DNA of 64,000 nt, from assembly GCA_963847665.1 (NCBI GenBank), contig CAWKAO010000002.1, positions 124,001-188,000 on the forward strand, in the 5' to 3' direction. A program made the translations under genes and the position numbers. Every line of letters begins with the position of its first letter. The stretch's first letter is position 1. Below are positions 54,887-63,632 of the stretch, one piece after another. The stretch is from CAWKAO01 sp963847665 (GTDB taxonomy: Bacteria; Actinomycetota; Humimicrobiia; Humimicrobiales; Humimicrobiaceae). The notes beneath the pieces are model-generated. The model ran no database searches, was not told the DNA's origin, and saw only the letters and a program-made list of their open reading frames with translations.

Positions 54887-56323
54887 TCAAATCTTTTCCA
54901 TATATTCATCTATAGCAGCAAGCTTCTTGTCTTCTATCTGTTCCGGCTTGTATGTGGAGAGGATATCCTTTACCTTCTCATTTACACGGACAGACAGGTC
55001 TTTTGAACCTGCTTTTTTCCATGTAGCATATACATTTCTGTCTATTAGCTTTGGCATAAACATCTGGGACTTGAAGTTTTTAAAGGTATGGTCCTCTGAC
55101 AGGAAGTTTCCTCCAGGGCCTACCTTTTCTATTACATCCAGGGCAAGTGTGTTTTTATCTATGTCTATGCCCCTTAAATACCTTTTTACCATGGCAATTA
55201 TCTCATCTGTTAATACTACCTGTTCAAAACAACCGCATAATCCGTCTTCAAGGTATCCTACGTCATGGATAAGGTTAGCTCCTGAGAGTGCAGCAGATAA
55301 AGTCCCAAACATCGATTCAAGTGTAGCCTGTCCATCAAAGGTCTTTGAGCTGGAACAACCTGCCAGTGAGAATACTGGAAGTCCGAAATATTTGCAGACC
55401 TCAGTCATTGCAGCATCCATTAAATAATTTTCTGTAGACCCATAACTTGCGACTCCTGTGTTCATATCCATTGCAAAGAGAGTACCACCGCCAATAATAG
55501 GAGCACCTTTTTTTAGTAGCTGTGCGATGACCACTCCTGAAAGATACTCAGCAGCCCCAAGTGCTATGGTGCCTGCAAGTGTCACGGGTGCTGTGGCTCC
55601 TGCATTAACAGCATTTGTATAGATCGTTGGGATACCTTTTTTTGCAGAAAATTTTATTTTTTTGAGGACAGTTTCTGAATGTATCAATGGAGAAATCGTC
55701 TCTATATACAGGATAAAACATGGGTTTATCCGAAAATTATCTTCCCCATCAGTCATTATAGTACAAAGATTATACATATCTTCAAGCCCAACTACATCTA
55801 CTGCGGTAGAGCATATTGGTTTTTTTGTGTTCTTAAGCATCGCTGCAAATTGAAATCTGTCATATTTCATTGCATCCATTGCATCTGAGAGAAGTCCAAG
55901 TGACATATGAAAATCCAGGTTTTCAAGGCTGTCAGTGATCCTGGCTGCATCTTCTATGTCCTTTGTCAGCCATTGACGTCGTTGTCCCGTGAACGAGTCA
56001 AGCATGAAAGGGCACTCCGAACCAGTTCCGAAATATATCCTGTCTTTTTCGAGAGTCATTGCAAGATCACCACTCCTATTCGAGATGGATATCTTGCCAG
56101 GGCTTGTTGCCAGACATTCATCTACTAAAAAAGACGGTATATATGCAGTTTTATGTTTGATGACACATCCAGCATCTTTTAAAAGTGACAGGATTTCTTT
56201 ATCATTGACTACAACTCCTACACGTTCAAGTATTGTGTATGCAGTTGAAGCTATTTCTTCTATCTGGGACTCTGACAGTATATTAAACTGGACCGTCTGG
56301 TTTGATCTTGAATTGACTTTCAT
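54887..56323 (-). CDS. MttB-family methyltransferase, non-pyrrolysine, copy 2
   Basis: 478-residue member of the trimethylamine-methyltransferase superfamily. Typical blocks: LSESQIEEIASTAYTILERVGV at the N terminus and GAATAPVTLAGTIALGAAEYLSG in the barrel; the frame has no internal TAG. It is only distantly similar to the 6697 protein. No corrinoid carrier or activase lies in this cluster, so it would have to borrow one (for example from 6029 or 18625), or have lost B12 dependence. GAAGGAG-like AAGGAGAAATG precedes its start. Confidence 0.9.
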   Translation of the reverse strand: MKVNSRSNQTVQFNILSESQIEEIASTAYTILERVGVVVNDKEILSLLKDAGCVIKHKTAYIPSFLVDECLATSPGKISISNRSGDLAMTLEKDRIYFGTGSECPFMLDSFTGQRRQWLTKDIEDAARITDSLENLDFHMSLGLLSDAMDAMKYDRFQFAAMLKNTKKPICSTAVDVVGLEDMYNLCTIMTDGEDNFRINPCFILYIETISPLIHSETVLKKIKFSAKKGIPTIYTNAVNAGATAPVTLAGTIALGAAEYLSGVVIAQLLKKGAPIIGGGTLFAMDMNTGVASYGSTENYLMDAAMTEVCKYFGLPVFSLAGCSSSKTFDGQATLESMFGTLSAALSGANLIHDVGYLEDGLCGCFEQVVLTDEIIAMVKRYLRGIDIDKNTLALDVIEKVGPGGNFLSEDHTFKNFKSQMFMPKLIDRNVYATWKKAGSKDLSVRVNEKVKDILSTYKPEQIEDKKLAAIDEYMEKI

Positions 56324-56412
56324 TCATTTCTCCTTGATCTTTTATTTTCCTAATTTTTTATCTTTATACTGTAAATATTATTTCTTGCAGATAAACCCTG
56401 CATTCTAAGATT

Positions 56413-57078
56413 TTAATCTTCGATTACGGTAGCTCTTGCCGGGCTGGCAAGGCTCACTTTTTTTAGATTTAGTGGCATAACTATAAGTTTCACATTATAT
56501 TTGGATATCTTTTCCAGATTGATACATGCTGTAACAGATAATATGTTTGCTTTAAAGTATCTTTCAAAAATATTTTCAGGATGAACATCATTTTCACCAG
56601 CAGGGGTATCAAAGACTACAATAAATGGTTTTTTATCTATTAGATAATCCATCGCAGGTTTACTTAGAAATGGACATCTGGCAACATAATCATCAGAAAA
56701 CCAGTTTTTTCCATAGCCAGTTGCAAGTATTATTCCTGAACCTGGTGGGACAGGTGCTTTTTCAGCATTCTTCAGGTCATTAATATCCATGCAGGGCCTT
56801 CCATCGATTATTTTAAGCTTTTCATATGGCATTTGAAGATTAAAAGAATCGATCATGAATAATTTTTCTATTGGGACATCACTTACTGTATAGTTATGAT
56901 AATCTCCAGGAGTCTCAAAATAAGTCCCGGTCATAGCGATCATGTTTTCCAGGGAATCGAGTTCGTAATCTATTCCGGCATAACTCATCTTTACCTTACC
57001 AAATTTAAAAGGTCTGACTTCATGACCATAATCCCACATCCCTTCATCGATGGGTCCTGAAATATCAATGATTTTCAT
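56413..57078 (-). CDS. Cyclase family protein 2, altered metal motif
   Basis: 221 residues; the ATG at 57078 with CCAGGAGTTTAAA upstream is preferred to the longer frame starting at 57177. It is a paralogue of the 52903 and 60598 proteins (ISGPIDEGMW start, GYGKNWFSDDYVA middle, ASPARATVIED end). The HxGTHxDxP motif reads MTGTYFETPGDYH, so both metal-binding His are gone. It may therefore be a non-metal enzyme, a binding protein or a partner subunit. Its promoter overlaps the palindrome at 57181. Confidence 0.86.
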   Translation of the reverse strand: MKIIDISGPIDEGMWDYGHEVRPFKFGKVKMSYAGIDYELDSLENMIAMTGTYFETPGDYHNYTVSDVPIEKLFMIDSFNLQMPYEKLKIIDGRPCMDINDLKNAEKAPVPPGSGIILATGYGKNWFSDDYVARCPFLSKPAMDYLIDKKPFIVVFDTPAGENDVHPENIFERYFKANILSVTACINLEKISKYNVKLIVMPLNLKKVSLASPARATVIED

Positions 57079-57157
57079 TTTAAACTCCTGGTTTTTTGTT
57101 TTTATCCATATTGTTTGCTTTGGTCTTGCATTTTTAACAAGCAAAAAAAATTTTACA

Positions 57158-57200
57158 GTATTTAAATATATTATCAAGATAATTTACATTTTTGTAAATT
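57158..57200. promoter_or_regulatory. Operator b overlapping cyclase 2 promoter
   Basis: AATTTACATTTTTGTAAATT (57181-57200) is a perfect 8-bp-arm palindrome between the divergent cyclase 2 and reductase genes. On the minus strand TTTACA within it, a 17-base spacer and GATAAT make a plausible promoter, so a protein bound here would block the -35 box. Confidence 0.68.
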
Positions 57201-57298
57201 CATCCTGTTAATAATTTAGATTATACTATATATTATAAAATCATTGATTAAAGATTATGTGACCATTGAATAAACCTCTGGAGACAGGATGGCATTTT

Positions 57299-59240
57299 AT
57301 GTATAAAAATCTTCTATCTCCGATTAAGATCGGTAAACTTCAATTAAAAAATCGCATTGCAATGGCACCTATGGGGATAGGTTCGTATAATGAAGACGAG
57401 ACTATAACCGATGAATATATAGATTTCCTGAAGGCACGAGCAGCCGGTACGGGGCTTATAATAACGACCGGTACAAGAGTGTCGGATAAATATGGCAAAT
57501 ATAAGGTAAACGGCTGTTTTGATAAAAGGTTTATTCCAGGATTAAGAAAGCTGACAGACGCTGTTCATAAAAAAGGCACAAAAATATTATTGCAGATCAT
57601 GGCACTTGGACCTGCAGACCCATTCGAACCTTACGTACCTTCCCTGAATATTGAAGATTACAGGTCGACGGTAAAAAGCAAAGATCCCGCAGCCCCGAAA
57701 GAACTGACTTTGGAGCAGATAGAGGAGCTTATTGAGGCATTTGTCTACTCTGCAGATATCGCACAGCAATCAGGTTTTGATGGTGTCGAACTCTTTGGTT
57801 CCGAAGACGGGTTGATATCTTCATTTCTATGTCCTCATTTTAATAACAGAGCTGATGCTTACGGAGGAAGCTTTGAAAACAGGGTCAGGTTTTGCATAGA
57901 TATAATAAGAAAGATCAGGAAACAGTGTGGAGAGGACTTTGCCACAGGATTTAAATTTAATGCAATATATAATATCAAGGATGGCATAGATTTCGCTGAG
58001 GGGGTAAAGATCGCACAAAGGATCACTGAGGAGGGAGCTGCATATATCCATTGCTGGTCTTTTGATGGATGGGAAAAACCTATGTCAGCGTTCAGGTATC
58101 CTCCGATGCCGAATCTCTATCAGCCCAGAAATTCATTGATAGAAATATCAAAAAATTTAAAGGATAACTTAAGTGACATTCCGGTGATGGTCGTTGGAGG
58201 TATATTAAAACACTCGGAAGCAGACGAAATAATACGAAGTGGTTTCGCAGACATAGTAGCAGTAGGAAGAGGGTATATAGCTGAACCCCTTTGGGGATAT
58301 AATGCAGGAAATCATAAATATTTAATGAGACCATGTATAAGATGCCATGTCTGTCATAACGAAGTAGCTGTCAACGGGAATATTATAACCTGTTCAATTA
58401 ATCCTGACGTCCTATCAAGGGATAAAATAAAAACTTCAAAAGAACGATTAAATATAATGATAGCTGGTGGAGGTCCAGCAGGAGTTATGGCTGCAGTTAC
58501 TGCTTCGATGCGCGGACACCATGTGACCCTTTATGAAAAGGATAAGAAAATAGGAGGAAAGCTGATAGCTGGAAGTCAACCTGATTTCAAATATGAGTTC
58601 AAGGACCTACTTTCCTTTCTTGAACAGCAGTTAAAAATATACAGACGTAAGGTACTTTACAGGCTTAACAGTAGATGAAGAAATGATTAAAAAAGAGAGA
58701 CCCGACGTATTGGTACTTGCCATTGGAGCCGTTCCTTACTATCCGGAGATAGAAGGTATTGCTTCCGATAATGTCTTTGAGGCGACTTTTGCACTTAATG
58801 ATCCCTCAGCTTTTGAGGAGAAAAATATAGTCGTCATAGGAGGAGGAGATGTCGGTTGTGAAACTGCTTTATTTTTGGCAAGGGAAGGGGCCAGGAGTGT
58901 TTCAATAATCGAAATTCTTGATAGACTGATGGAAGACGAGTTCCAGCATAACAGTATAACGCTTGAATCTTTGATAAATGACGAAGGCATCAAGGTATAT
59001 ACTGGCAGCAGAGTAAACAGGATCCTACCAAATAAAGTAGAGTTCCTTAAAGACAATAAGACCCCCTCTATTTTGAGAATAGATTCGGTCATTCTCGCTA
59101 CTGGCTTTATCGTGCCTGAGGATATCATAAGAGCACTTCAAAACACTAAAGTAAAGACTTTGCTTGCAGGCGATTGTGTAAAACCACAGAGACTAAGAGA
59201 AGCGATAACTAGCGGTTATACTTTAGGAAAAAGTTTATGA
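57299..59240 (+). pseudogene. Old-yellow-enzyme/FadH-type reductase, one frameshift
   Basis: NADH:flavin oxidoreductase related to 2,4-dienoyl-CoA reductase and BaiH. The N-terminal FMN barrel starts MYKNLLSPIKIGKLQLKNRI at 57299 (AGGATGG upstream). A 4Fe-4S motif CIRCHVC ... C (about residues 340-360) and an NAD/FAD domain (IAGGGPAGVMAAV) follow. The frame breaks at TTAAAAATATAC near 58635; removing one A gives LKYTDVRYFTGLTVDEEM and joins the second part (58683-59240), with GGGDVGCETALFLAREGA. The intact protein would have about 646 residues. Confidence 0.88.
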
Positions 59241-59273
59241 TCTTAATTAAACAATCGAATATGGAGAATACAA

Positions 59274-60434
59274 ATGGTAGAAATCCCTGTTAAAAACCCT
59301 GAACCTGATTTTGATACAATGGCAAAGGTACTTAGCGGTGAAAAAAAATCAGACAGAGTATTTTCTGCGGAACTATTGATAGATGAAGAAATAAAAAAGG
59401 TGATTGTCGAAAAATATTTCAGGCAGGAAAACATCCCTCCTCCAAGGGCACAAAGATTTGGCAGTGGAGGTAATGGTAAAATTGAGGATTCATGTGAATT
59501 TAAAAAAGCATACAGGGATTACCATAAAGCTCTTATAGATTTTTACAGGCGTCTTGGTTATCACTTTATTCCAGATCTTGAGCTCTATCTGAGCTTCTCT
59601 TCATTAAATAGTGCATCCAGGGTAGGAAAAGATACTGCGATTTTTTCAAGGGGTGAAAGATACTGGGCAGAGGAAGGTTTTGGCATGATAAGAAGCTGGA
59701 AAGATTTTGAAGCATTCCCCTGGGACAGTTCAGAAAAAATGCTTGAAGAATATGGAGGACATCTAGAATTTCTGTCCAAAAACATTCCAGATGGAATGAA
59801 AATAGCTTCCCAGGCTGCTGTGTATGAACCTGTGATGGAGTGGCTTCTTGGATATGAAGGATTATTTTTTCTTGCTTACGATGATCCCGACCTTGTAAAA
59901 GCAGTCATTGACAAACTTGCTGAAATAGTCTATAGGTCATATATTATTGCGGCACAATTTAAAGAAGTAGGAGTTATCTGGCACGGAGATGACCTTGGTT
60001 ATAAGAGTGGCACGATGCTCTCACCACAACTGCTCAGGAAATGGATCTTTCCATGGTATAAAAAATTTGGGGAAGTAGCCAAAAAATATAATAAACCATA
60101 CTGGTATCACTGCTGCGGAAATAAGACAGAGATAATGGGCGACCTTATAGATTACGTAGGTATAGATGCTTTGCATGCTTTTGAAGACGGGTGCTGCCCG
60201 GTAGTGTCATATAAGGAAAAATATGGTAAAAAGCTGGGTCTAATAGGAGGTGCAGACATAGATAAACTTGTCAGGCTTGATCAAGATTCCCTGAGGAGAT
60301 ACCTCAATGATCTTCTTGACAGATGTATGCCGGGTGGAAGATATGTTTTTGGCTCTGGTAATTCTATCTGTAATTTTATTCCTGTCGAAAATTATCTGGT
60401 AATGCTGGAAGTAAGCCAGGAATGGGGGAAATAA
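59274..60434 (+). CDS. URO-D superfamily methyltransferase-like protein (HxC), copy B
   Basis: 386-residue paralogue of the 53691 protein with the same N terminus (PEPDFDTMAKVLSGEKK, LLIDEEIKKVIVEKYF) and zinc-type motif H279-C-C281-G (YWYHCCGNKTEIM). It lies on the plus strand between the reductase and cyclase 3, whereas copy A lies on the minus strand beside cyclase 1 and MttB. Similar modules were therefore duplicated and arranged divergently around the reductase promoter. The ATG at 59274 follows AATATGGAG. Confidence 0.88.
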   Translation: MVEIPVKNPEPDFDTMAKVLSGEKKSDRVFSAELLIDEEIKKVIVEKYFRQENIPPPRAQRFGSGGNGKIEDSCEFKKAYRDYHKALIDFYRRLGYHFIPDLELYLSFSSLNSASRVGKDTAIFSRGERYWAEEGFGMIRSWKDFEAFPWDSSEKMLEEYGGHLEFLSKNIPDGMKIASQAAVYEPVMEWLLGYEGLFFLAYDDPDLVKAVIDKLAEIVYRSYIIAAQFKEVGVIWHGDDLGYKSGTMLSPQLLRKWIFPWYKKFGEVAKKYNKPYWYHCCGNKTEIMGDLIDYVGIDALHAFEDGCCPVVSYKEKYGKKLGLIGGADIDKLVRLDQDSLRRYLNDLLDRCMPGGRYVFGSGNSICNFIPVENYLVMLEVSQEWGK

Positions 60435-60445
60435 ACCCTTTTCAA

Positions 60446-60503
60446 TTTACAATATTGTAAAATATATTTACTTTAACCCAAAAATCATTTACAATTTTGT
60501 AAA
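60446..60503 (+). promoter_or_regulatory. Paired operators c and d upstream of cyclase 3
   Basis: TTTACAATATTGTAAA (60446-60461) is a perfect 16-bp palindrome and TTTACAATTTTGTAAA (60488-60503) has one mismatched central pair. The sites are 42 bp apart, four helical turns, so bound dimers would lie on the same face of the DNA. Confidence 0.75.
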
Positions 60504-60597
60504 ATTTGTTTAAATAATTATTGGAATCAGCATTAACTGTTTTCAAAAGCTTATCAGGTTTTATTCAAGATTCGCTAGTCATATTGAATCATTAGAT

Positions 60598-61287
60598 ATG
60601 GGAAAAACAGTGCAATTAATTGATATAAGTGGACCTGTACATGCAGGTATGTGGAACTATCCTGGATCGCTGGGAAAATTACTGGGTGATTTTAAGCTTT
60701 CAAAATTTGAATTTGAATTTGGCGGCGAGGATTATTCACTTGATACTTTTGATGGTTTTAAGGCCCAGACAGGCACTTATATAGAGTCTCCTGGTAAATA
60801 TCAGGCAACAGATTACGCAGTAAGTGACATTCCAATAGAAAGATTGTTTATGATGGATGCATATATACTTTTTATCCCATTTGCATCTTTAAACAAAAAA
60901 GATGGAAAGAGATTTGTTGACATCGATGATATAAAAACTGCAGAAAAATTTTCCATACCTGAAGGTTCAGCAATCCTTGTAGGGACAGGGTATGGCAAAA
61001 ACTGGGGTAATAAAGATTTTTTTTCAGGTTCCTGGTTTTTTAAAAAAAGAGCAATGGAATATATCATAAGTAAAAAACCGTACCTTCTGGGTACCGACTC
61101 TGCAGAATGGGAAAATCCAAAAGACCCGGAAGGGATCTTTAAAATATTTTATCCTGCGAACATACTGATACTTGCATCCTGTATAAATTTTGAAAATATA
61201 AAACAGTATCACGTCAAACTGACAGTACTACCATTTTTTGTCACAGGATCTTCTATCTGTCCTGTCAGAGCTGTTGTAACCTACTAA
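60598..61287 (+). CDS. Cyclase family protein 3, altered metal motif
   Basis: 229-residue protein paralogous to the two other cyclases (DISGPVHAGMWNY start, PEGSAILVGTGYGKNWGN middle, GSSICPVRAVV end). The metal motif reads QTGTYIESPGKY, so no His is left, as in cyclase 2. The pair of altered proteins and the one with His (52903) suggests functional specialisation. Upstream are two palindromes. The ATG at 60598 has no strong ribosome site. It starts the plus-strand run leading to the aminotransferase and E1 genes. Confidence 0.86.
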   Translation: MGKTVQLIDISGPVHAGMWNYPGSLGKLLGDFKLSKFEFEFGGEDYSLDTFDGFKAQTGTYIESPGKYQATDYAVSDIPIERLFMMDAYILFIPFASLNKKDGKRFVDIDDIKTAEKFSIPEGSAILVGTGYGKNWGNKDFFSGSWFFKKRAMEYIISKKPYLLGTDSAEWENPKDPEGIFKIFYPANILILASCINFENIKQYHVKLTVLPFFVTGSSICPVRAVVTY

Positions 61288-61308
61288 AATTATATATAAG
61301 GAGAACTT

Positions 61309-62580
61309 ATGAATAAAATAGACCTATCCCCTTTAAGAAAGAATTTTCCTGCGCTGAATAAAGAATTTAAAGGCGGAAAAAGGATTTACCTGGATGGCGC
61401 AGGAGGTACTCAACTTCCACAATCAGTAATAGATGCGATGCTCGATTATATGGTAAACAATAATGGAAACTATGGTGGTTTTTTTGAGACCAGCATGGCT
61501 ACAGACACCATGCTCATTGAAGTCAGGAAATCAATGGCAGATTTTTTAAATGCCCCGACTTGGAAGGAAATACTTATAGGCCCAAATATGACTACTCTTA
61601 CTTTCAGTCTTGTCTGGTCCATATCAAGGGAAATAAAACCGGGAGATGAAGTGATCATTGACAGGACAGGTCATGGTGGAAATATTGATGCCTGGCGTTG
61701 CCTTGAAGAATATGGTGCCGTTATAAAATATTTAGAATTTGATAAAAGTGACTGTACACTGGATTACAGGCAGGCTGAAAAAATCATAAGCAATAAGACA
61801 AAGATAATAGCTGTCGGGCTTGCTTCGAATGCTACAGGCACCATAAACGACATAAGGAGACTTGCAGAACTTGCACACGGGCACAATGCTATGTTGTTTG
61901 TCGATGCTGTTCATGCGGTACCTCATATACCAATAGATGTAGTATCACTTGGAGCAGATTTTTTAGCATGTTCTGCATATAAATTTTTTGGTCCCCATGC
62001 AGGGTTTATATGGGGAAAAGCTGACCATCTTGAAAGATTGGATCCTCACAGGCCATGGTCTGAGATCTCTATTGAGATCCCGTCAAAATATATACTGGGG
62101 ACTCCAAATATGGAGGGCATGGCCGGAACTATTGCTACAATCGAATACCTGGCAGGGATCGGCGTTGAATACGGGCAGGGATTTACTGAAGCCTATAAAG
62201 GCTATTCTGGTAGAAGGTTGCAGCTAAAAACAGCTATGGCAGCAATAACAGAATACGAAAGAGAACTTGGTATAATATTAAATGAAGGACTAAAAAAGAA
62301 AAAGGGGCTGAAAGTCTACGGGATAACTGATCCTGCAAGATTTAATTCAAGATGCCCGACTTTTTCCTTTACTCTAGAAGGGCATACCTCTGAAGAGATA
62401 TGTAAAAAGATGAATGAGAAAAATATCTTTGTCTGGAACGGTGTAGATGGTTTTGGAGCATATGAGCTTGTAAAAGCTCTCGATATAACGAAGTATGGCG
62501 GTCTGTTAAGAGTAAGTATAGAGCATTATAATACTGTTGAAGAAATAGAGAGATTTCTTGAGGTGCTCGAGGGATTATAA
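61309..62580 (+). CDS. Class V aminotransferase (cysteine-desulfurase-like)
   Basis: 423-residue PLP enzyme of fold type I. The PLP lysine is K225 in CSAYKFFGPHAG, with Asp199 and His202 (LFVDAVHAVPHIP) contacting the cofactor. The N-terminal YLDGAGGTQLP and the substrate-side TGTIND are typical of the SufS/NifS-like and isopenicillin-epimerase-like group. No IscU/SufU partner is near, and no catalytic Cys loop is obvious, so it is more likely a lyase, epimerase or aminotransferase in catabolism than an Fe-S assembly protein. AAGGAG precedes the ATG. Confidence 0.9.
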   Translation: MNKIDLSPLRKNFPALNKEFKGGKRIYLDGAGGTQLPQSVIDAMLDYMVNNNGNYGGFFETSMATDTMLIEVRKSMADFLNAPTWKEILIGPNMTTLTFSLVWSISREIKPGDEVIIDRTGHGGNIDAWRCLEEYGAVIKYLEFDKSDCTLDYRQAEKIISNKTKIIAVGLASNATGTINDIRRLAELAHGHNAMLFVDAVHAVPHIPIDVVSLGADFLACSAYKFFGPHAGFIWGKADHLERLDPHRPWSEISIEIPSKYILGTPNMEGMAGTIATIEYLAGIGVEYGQGFTEAYKGYSGRRLQLKTAMAAITEYERELGIILNEGLKKKKGLKVYGITDPARFNSRCPTFSFTLEGHTSEEICKKMNEKNIFVWNGVDGFGAYELVKALDITKYGGLLRVSIEHYNTVEEIERFLEVLEGL

Positions 62581-62637
62581 TAATTCAATGACCCTTTGAC
62601 TAAAGTGTTCAAATATATATTTTTTAGGATGTGATCA

Positions 62638-63606
62638 ATGAGAATCGATGACAAATTAAAAATAAAATTGCTTTCAGAGATGCTTAAAATAAGGATGTTC
62701 GAAGAAAGGATACAGCAGCTTTACCTGCAGGGCCGCATTCCTGGCTCCATGCATCTTTCCACTGGTCAGGAAGCAATCCCTGTCGGTTTTTGTGCTAACC
62801 TGAAAAAAGAAGATTATGTGATAAGTAGCCACAGGGGTCATCATCACATTCTTGCCAAAGGTGGCCAGTATAAGTATATGATGGCAGAGCTTTATGGAAG
62901 GACAACAGGATATTGCAAGGGCAAAGGCGGTTCTATGCATATTGCATGTGCCGAGATAGGAGTCCTGGGGGCAAATGGCATTGTAGGTGGCGGCATATGT
63001 ATCGCTGCCGGGGTCGGTTTTGCATCCAGATATCTTAAGGACGGCAGGGTAACTGTATCGTTTTTTGGTGATGGAGCAGGAAATACTGGAGCTTTCCATG
63101 AAGGTGTCAATTTTGCTGCGGTCAGAGGTTCAAACGTTGTCTTTGTCATTGAAAATAACCAGTATGCGATTTCTGTACCAAGGAAACTTTCTGATTGTGT
63201 CGAAAAACAATCTATAAGAGCTGCAGGGTACGGGATCCCTGGCGTGACAATTGACGGTAATGATGTCAAAAAGGTCTTTGCGACTGCAGCAGAAGCGATT
63301 GAAAGAGCCAGAAAAGGCAAGGGCCCTACAATTGTGGAGTGTATGACTTACAGGTGGCACGGTCATCATGCAGGTGAGCCAAGGGAAGGTCTTCTTTACA
63401 GATCCCAGGAAGAGATCGATTCCTGGAGGAAAAAGGACCCCATACTCAGGTTAAAAAAAGAACTCATAAGTGATAAAAAAATAAACGAAGAAGATTATAA
63501 AAATATGGAAGAGAAATATAAAAAAGAGCTCGATGAAGCTGTTGAGTTTGCAAATAATAGCCCACTGCCTGACAGGAAGGCTCTATATGAAGACGTTTAC
63601 ATTTAG
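62638..63606 (+). CDS. 2-oxoacid/acetoin dehydrogenase E1 alpha subunit
   Basis: 322-residue thiamine-diphosphate enzyme subunit (PdhA/AcoA). The TPP motif is GDG (144-146, FFGDGAGNTGAFHEG) with Asn-Asn (173-174, VIENNQYAIS). RIPGSMHLSTGQEA and YRWHGHHAGEP are family signatures. It oxidatively decarboxylates a 2-oxoacid or cleaves acetoin with lipoamide. The beta subunit begins 27 bases downstream. Whether it feeds from the upstream aminotransferase product or acts in general pyruvate use cannot be decided without E2/E3, which lie outside the window. Confidence 0.94.
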   Translation: MRIDDKLKIKLLSEMLKIRMFEERIQQLYLQGRIPGSMHLSTGQEAIPVGFCANLKKEDYVISSHRGHHHILAKGGQYKYMMAELYGRTTGYCKGKGGSMHIACAEIGVLGANGIVGGGICIAAGVGFASRYLKDGRVTVSFFGDGAGNTGAFHEGVNFAAVRGSNVVFVIENNQYAISVPRKLSDCVEKQSIRAAGYGIPGVTIDGNDVKKVFATAAEAIERARKGKGPTIVECMTYRWHGHHAGEPREGLLYRSQEEIDSWRKKDPILRLKKELISDKKINEEDYKNMEEKYKKELDEAVEFANNSPLPDRKALYEDVYI

Positions 63607-63632
63607 AAAATAATTTTTATAGAGAGGTCTTA

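Noticed and set aside
58683..59240. Separate 185-codon NAD/FAD-binding gene
   Set aside because: It begins mid-domain and joins the upstream reductase once one A is removed; an independent gene would lack the dinucleotide-binding start.
61309..62580. Cysteine desulfurase for Fe-S cluster assembly
   Set aside because: No scaffold-protein gene is adjacent and the flexible catalytic-Cys loop is not evident; the catabolic setting favours another class V activity.
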